From positions 1-18,759 of the forward strand of contig JAUYAJ010000542.1 in the NCBI GenBank assembly GCA_030693565.1: a DNA stretch of 18,759 bases. The letters are read 5' to 3'. The position numbers were made by a program, and so were the translations under genes. The stretch is from Rubrivivax sp. (GTDB taxonomy: Bacteria; Pseudomonadota; Gammaproteobacteria; Burkholderiales; Burkholderiaceae_C). Positions 14,076 through 18,759 of the stretch are shown piece by piece. Position 1 is the first letter of the stretch. Every line of letters starts with the position of its first letter. The notes below the pieces were generated by a model that worked only from the letters and a program-made list of their open reading frames with translations, was not told the DNA's origin and ran no database searches.

Positions 14076-15347
14076 TCAAGCGCTCGCGCTGCCGAAGCGG
14101 CGTTCGATGTACTGCTCGACGATCTTGTGGAATTCCTGCGCGATGCCCTCGCCGCGCAGCGTCATCGCCTTCTCGCCGTCGATGAACACCGGCGCCGCCG
14201 GCGCCTCGCCGGTGCCCGGCAGGCTGATGCCGATGTCGGCGTGTTTGCTTTCGCCAGGACCGTTGACGATGCAACCCATCACCGCCACACGCAGGTTCTC
14301 GACCCCCGGGTACTGCGACTTCCAGACCGGCATCATCGAGCGCAGGTGATTGTCGATCTGCTGCGCCAGCACCTGGAAGGTCTCGCTGGTGGTGCGGCCA
14401 CAGCCCGGGCAGGCGGTGACGCTGGGATTGAAGTTGCGCAAGCCCAGCGACTGCAGGATCTCCAGCGCCACCGCCACCTCCTGGGTGCGCGGCTCGCCGG
14501 GCTGCGGCGTCAGGCTGACGCGGATGGTGTCGCCGATGCCTTCCTGCAGCAGCACCGCCAGCGCCGTGGCCGAAGCCACCGTGCCCTTGGTGCCCATGCC
14601 GGCTTCGGTCAGGCCCAGGTGCAGCGCGTAGTCGCAGCGCTTGGCCAGCGCCCGGTAGACGGCGATCAAGTCCTGCACGCCGCTGACCTTGCAGCTGATG
14701 ATGATCTGGTCGGCAGCCAGTCCGAGTTCGGTGGCGTAGGCGGCCGAGCTCAGCGCCGACTGCACCAGCGCGCCATACATCACCTGCTTGGCGTCCCAGG
14801 GCATGGCGCGGGCGGCGTTCTCGTCCATCATCGACGCCAGCAGTTCCTGGTCCAGGCTGCCCCAGTTGACGCCGATGCGCACGACCTTGTCGTGGCGGCA
14901 CGCGGCCTCGATCATCTGCGCGAACTGGCGGTCGCGCTTGTCGCCCTTGCCGACGTTGCCGGGGTTGATGCGGTACTTGGACAAGGCCTGCGCCATCGCC
15001 GGGAAGTCGGTCAGCAGGCGGTGGCCGTTGTAGTGGAAGTCGCCGACCAGCGGCACATCGATGCCCATGCGGTCGAGCTGCTCGCGGATGTGCGGCACGG
15101 CGGCAGCGGCTTCGGGGGTGTTGACGGTGATGCGCACCATCTCCGAGCCGGCTTGCGCCAGCGCCTTGACCTGGATCGCGGTTTCGATGACCTCGACGGT
15201 GTCGGTGTTGGTCATCGACTGCACGCGCACCGGGGCGTCGCCACCGACAGTGACCAGCCGATCGCCCCAGCGCACCCGTGCCTGGCGCGAGCGTCGCGGC
15301 GCCGGCATCGCGCCGTCGATGGCATCGGAGAACAGCGGCGCGATCAT
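14076..15347 (-). CDS. ispG: IspG, (E)-4-hydroxy-3-methylbut-2-enyl-diphosphate synthase
   Basis: Iron-sulfur enzyme of the MEP isoprenoid pathway that converts cyclic MEcPP to HMBPP, cytoplasmic. 423 residues. The N-terminal TIM barrel has VQSMTNTDT (42-50), VGDFHYNGHRLL (101-112), KYRINPGNVGKG (124-135) and GVNWGSL (159-165). The C-terminal 4Fe-4S domain has ACPGCGRT with Cys313 and Cys316, and MGCIVNGPGE with Cys359 and the catalytic Glu366. It is longer than E. coli IspG (372) with insertions in the barrel and between the Cys pairs, a form common in betaproteobacteria. The start is ATG at 15347 with AAGGTG 5 bases upstream; a GTG at 15368, 3 bases after the rodZ stop, is a weaker alternative without Shine-Dalgarno. 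Confidence 0.97.
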   Translation of the reverse strand: MIAPLFSDAIDGAMPAPRRSRQARVRWGDRLVTVGGDAPVRVQSMTNTDTVEVIETAIQVKALAQAGSEMVRITVNTPEAAAAVPHIREQLDRMGIDVPLVGDFHYNGHRLLTDFPAMAQALSKYRINPGNVGKGDKRDRQFAQMIEAACRHDKVVRIGVNWGSLDQELLASMMDENAARAMPWDAKQVMYGALVQSALSSAAYATELGLAADQIIISCKVSGVQDLIAVYRALAKRCDYALHLGLTEAGMGTKGTVASATALAVLLQEGIGDTIRVSLTPQPGEPRTQEVAVALEILQSLGLRNFNPSVTACPGCGRTTSETFQVLAQQIDNHLRSMMPVWKSQYPGVENLRVAVMGCIVNGPGESKHADIGISLPGTGEAPAAPVFIDGEKAMTLRGEGIAQEFHKIVEQYIERRFGSASA

Positions 15348-15352
15348 GGCTT

Positions 15353-15358
15353 CACCTT
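15353..15358 (-). promoter_or_regulatory. Ribosome binding site favouring the ATG start of ispG
   Basis: Minus-strand AAGGTG at 15358-15353 lies 5 bases before ATG 15347-15345. The competing GTG at 15368 has no purine-rich site upstream. Confidence 0.55.
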
Positions 15359-15371
15359 CTGGTTTCACAGT

Positions 15372-16223
15372 TCAGGGCAACTCGACGCGGGCGATGTTGT
15401 CACGCGCAGCGGCGCCGAGGTCGACACGCTGACCTCGCAGCGTGATCTGGGTCGCCGCCACATTGCCCACGTGGAGCTTGAACGGCGGCTTGCCCCCGAG
15501 CACCAGCGCCTCGCCCGGCTGCACCGTGCGCGACAGCAGACGCTGGCCGGCGCTGTCCTCGACCTGGACCCAGGACGGCGCCGTGCTGCGCACCTGCAGC
15601 AGGCCTGCCGGCTCGGCCTGCACCTGCGGCGGCGCGGCGTGCACGGTCTCGACGACTGGCGCTGCCGCCGAGGCGGCAAGCTCGGTGACAAGCGCCGCAC
15701 TCGCCGCCGCACCCGCCGCAACACTGGCCGGCGGCGCGACCGCTGGCACCACGGTGATGACTGTCGGCGCCGCGGGCTGCCACCAGCTGGCCGGCATCAA
15801 GGCCACGGCCACGGCCGCCAGCACCAGCAGGACAGCGGCCCAGACCAAAGGCGTGCGCATCCAGTTCGATGAGGCCACGTCGATGCCGAAGCGACCCTGG
15901 CGCTCGCGGAACGGCGTGTTCAGGGTTCCGGCCACGTGCGCCAGTGTCGACGCCCCTTGCTTGGGCAAGCGCGCCAGCACCGGTGCCGGGTCGGTCTTCA
16001 GGTTGCGGCAGACCGTCTGCGCCAGCGCGCGCACGAAGGTGGCGTCGGGCAACTCGCCGTAGCGGTCGTTCTCCAGCGCTTCGAGCTTGCGCGGGCTGAC
16101 CTTGATCGACGCCGCCAGGGCGGCAATGTGCAAGCCCTGCTTCTCGCGCGCGGCGCGCAGCAAGGCGCCGGCACTGGGGTCGGCGGCGGCCGGGCCGCTG
16201 GTGTCTGGCGTGTCAGGGCTCAT
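15372..16223 (-). CDS. rodZ: RodZ-like cytoskeletal/cell-shape protein
   Basis: Bitopic inner-membrane protein that connects MreB filaments to the elongation machinery and keeps rod shape. 283 residues. The cytoplasmic helix-turn-helix domain (about 17-85) includes LLRAAREKQGLHIAALAASI and YGELPDATFVRALAQTVCR. A basic juxtamembrane part (RERQGRFGIDVASSNWMR) is followed by a transmembrane helix at about 124-143. The periplasmic linker (150-206) is very rich in Ala, Pro and Val, and a DUF4115 beta domain (207-280) ends the protein (LLQVRSTAPSWVQVEDSAG). ATG at 16223 overlaps the end of pilW by 11 bases. The same position between pilF and ispG is seen in E. coli. Confidence 0.94.
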   Translation of the reverse strand: MSPDTPDTSGPAAADPSAGALLRAAREKQGLHIAALAASIKVSPRKLEALENDRYGELPDATFVRALAQTVCRNLKTDPAPVLARLPKQGASTLAHVAGTLNTPFRERQGRFGIDVASSNWMRTPLVWAAVLLVLAAVAVALMPASWWQPAAPTVITVVPAVAPPASVAAGAAASAALVTELAASAAAPVVETVHAAPPQVQAEPAGLLQVRSTAPSWVQVEDSAGQRLLSRTVQPGEALVLGGKPPFKLHVGNVAATQITLRGQRVDLGAAARDNIARVELP

Positions 16224-17021
16224 CGTAGCGTCCACGCTCGAACTGCAAGGCCTCGGTCGACTGCGGGAAGCGCTCGCGCAGCCGACGGCCAAAATCCTGC
16301 GCCGCCTGGGCATTGGCGAGCCGGTTCTCGATGCGCGCTGCAAGCCACAGCGTCTGCGCGTTCGACTGCTCGGGCTGCGCATTGATGCGGCGGACGTAGA
16401 AGCGGGCGCGCTCGAAGTCGCCGCGCTTGTACAGCACTTCGCTGAGGCTGAAGGCGGTGAAGGGGTTGGCCGGGTCGAGCTCGTAGGCGCGCGACAGCGT
16501 GCGCTCGGCGTCGGCCAGCCGGCCACTGCGCGCCATGCACACGCCTTGCGCCAGCCAGGTGCGCCCGGTGTCGCGATACTGCGGCTGCGCCAGGGCGCGC
16601 TGGAACAAGGCGTCGGCTTCGGCGAAGCGCTGTTGCTGGCACAGAAACCAGCCGTAGTTCTGCATGCTGTCGGCATCGCGCGGCGCCAGCTGCAAAGCGC
16701 GCTGGAAACTTTCTTCGGCCAGCTTGGGCTCGCCCAGACTGGCGTAGACCAGCCCGCGCAGGTTGAAGGCCGGTGGCAGGTCGGGCTGCGCGGCCAGTGC
16801 CAGCTTGAGCTCGTCGAGCGCCGTCGTCGCCTGGCCACGGCCGAAATAGGCCGCCGCCAGTTCTAGCCGCACGTTGGCGCGGCGTTCGGCGTCGGTCATG
16901 TCGGACGCGGTGCGAATCTGGCGCTCGCCATCGGCAGTCGACATGCCGGCGCAACCCGCCAGCCAGCTGGCCAGCAGCAGCGCCAGCCAGACCCCGGCGC
17001 GATGACGGATTGGCGCGGCGC

Positions 17022-17025
<4 letters not shown>
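16213..17025 (-). CDS. pilW: Type IV pilus biogenesis/stability lipoprotein PilW (PilF), TPR pilotin
   Basis: Outer-membrane lipoprotein that in Pseudomonas and Neisseria is needed for secretin PilQ multimerisation and pilus stability. 270 residues. Signal peptide with lipobox LAGC, lipidated Cys25. Six TPR-like repeats follow, for example RLELAAAYFGRGQATTALDE, AFNLRGLVYASLGEPKLAEE and NPFTAFSLSEVLYKRGDFER. ATG at 17025 overlaps the rlmN stop as ATGA. The gene is a conserved member of the ndk-der block even in species without type IV pili, so presence alone does not prove piliation. Confidence 0.93.
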
Positions 17026-18179
<1,154 letters not shown>

Positions 18180-18186
18180 CGACACC

Positions 18187-18612
18187 TTATCGGCTGTAGA
18201 CGTTCATGCCGGCAAAGAAGAAGCCGATCTCGACGGCCGCGGTGTCGACGGCGTCAGAGCCGTGCACGGCGTTGGCGTCGATGCTGTCGGCGAAGTCGGC
18301 GCGGATCGTGCCCTTGTCGGCCTTCTTCGGGTCGGTAGCGCCCATCAGGTCGCGGTGCTTGGCGATCGCGCCCTCGCCTTCGAGGACCTGGATCACCACC
18401 GGACCCGAGATCATGAAGCTGACCAGGTCGTTGAAGAACGGACGCGCCTTGTGCACGCCGTAAAAGGCCTCGGCCTCGCCACGCGACAGGTGGGCCATGC
18501 GCGAAGCGATGATCTTCAGGCCGGCGCCCTCGAAGCGGGTGTAGATCTGGCCGATGACGTTTTTCGCCACGGCGTCGGGCTTGATGATGGAGAGGGTGCG
18601 TTCGATGGCCAT
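18187..18612 (-). CDS. ndk: Nucleoside diphosphate kinase
   Basis: Transfers the gamma phosphate of ATP to nucleoside diphosphates through a phosphohistidine, keeping NTP and dNTP pools in balance. 141 residues, normal length. Phosphorylated His117 lies in the signature NAVHGSD (114-120). Other marks are ERTLSIIKPDAV (4-15), KARPFFNDLV (55-64) and MGATDPKKADKGTIR (90-104). ATG at 18612 has AGGAG with about 8 bases spacing. It heads the long minus-strand run. Confidence 0.99.
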   Translation of the reverse strand: MAIERTLSIIKPDAVAKNVIGQIYTRFEGAGLKIIASRMAHLSRGEAEAFYGVHKARPFFNDLVSFMISGPVVIQVLEGEGAIAKHRDLMGATDPKKADKGTIRADFADSIDANAVHGSDAVDTAAVEIGFFFAGMNVYSR

Positions 18613-18658
18613 GAAGATAGCTCCTGGGAGACGGTGAGAAAACGGGACAAAGCCTCAG

Positions 18659-18664
18659 ATTTTA
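18659..18664 (-). promoter_or_regulatory. Candidate -10 element upstream of ndk
   Basis: Minus-strand TAAAAT (5 of 6 to TATAAT) at 18664-18659 would give a leader of about 40 bases before ndk. No convincing -35 is visible in the GC-rich DNA upstream. No intrinsic terminator is seen between the glycine-rich gene and ndk, so read-through is possible. Confidence 0.28.
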
Positions 18665-18691
18665 GCCTGCGCAGCGCCAGCCGCGCCCGCA

Positions 18692-18759
18692 TCAACGGCC
18701 GCGGCCGCCGCGGCCACCGCCTCCAGAGCCGCCGCCACCGCCGCCGCCGCCATTGCGAC
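18692..18759 (-). CDS. C-terminal end of a glycine-rich protein (cut by window edge)
   Basis: The minus-strand frame enters from the right edge and encodes about 22 residues ending RGGRGR before TGA at 18694-18692. The tail is Gly runs with Ser, Asn and Arg (pattern NGGGGGGGGSGGGG, then GRGGRGR). Such RGG-like tails occur on DEAD-box RNA helicases, RNA-binding proteins and SSB-like proteins of betaproteobacteria, so the family cannot be named. It is 79 bases upstream of ndk. Confidence 0.5.
   Translation of the reverse strand, partial: RNGGGGGGGGSGGGGRGGRGR

Noticed and set aside
13941..15872. Plus-strand open frame of 643 codons opposite ispG and part of rodZ
   Set aside because: His/Arg/Asp-rich antisense frame with no domain; ispG cysteines and motifs on the other strand are decisive.
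16224..16838. RodZ frame extended upstream by about 200 codons
   Set aside because: It lies over pilW in another frame; the ATG at 16223 directly precedes the helix-turn-helix domain.

Overview
The window looks like a chromosomal housekeeping segment of a GC-rich betaproteobacterium. The best guess is Burkholderiales near Rubrivivax, Leptothrix or Ideonella, an inference from protein character, the presence of HisZ, and gene order. I see no insertion sequence, phage, CRISPR array or other accessory island. Every protein gene reads on the minus strand. The only plus-strand gene is a tRNA-Leu(CAG).

Read in the direction of transcription (right to left), the order is: the C-terminal end of a glycine-rich protein at the right edge; ndk, rlmN, pilW (pilF), rodZ, ispG, hisS, yfgM-like, bamB, der; then hfq, hflX, hflK, hflC, a DUF2065 (YjeT-like) gene, hisZ, purA and a purine-type phosphoribosyltransferase; then the divergent tRNA-Leu; and finally rnr (RNase R), cut by the left edge. 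The ndk-to-der block and the hfq-to-purA (plus rnr) block are two separate loci in Escherichia coli. Here they are joined at der/hfq, giving 17 consecutive same-strand genes from ndk to the phosphoribosyltransferase. Several junctions overlap by 1 to 11 bases (rlmN/pilW, pilW/rodZ, yfgM/bamB, bamB/der, hflX/hflK), which points to translational coupling.

The genes cover nucleotide metabolism (ndk, purA, the phosphoribosyltransferase), translation and ribosome assembly (rlmN, hisS, der, hflX, tRNA-Leu), envelope and shape (pilW, rodZ, bamB, yfgM-like), isoprenoid synthesis (ispG), histidine synthesis control (hisZ), and RNA or protein quality control (hfq, hflK/hflC, rnr). Tentative promoters lie upstream of ndk, hfq, hisZ and the tRNA. 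One strong hairpin with A- and T-tracts on its two sides lies between the tRNA and the converging purA operon and could terminate both.

No stretch over 300 bases lacks a gene. The longest gap without any called feature is the roughly 150-base spacer between the shared terminator and the phosphoribosyltransferase; it holds only a small GC-rich hairpin without a T-tract. I found no evidence for an undescribed system. The points most worth a second look are an RNase R without its N-terminal winged-helix region, an Asp-to-Ala change inside the conserved histidine-binding motif of HisRS, the joined two-block operon, and a hairpin/T-tract/-10 arrangement directly before hisZ.
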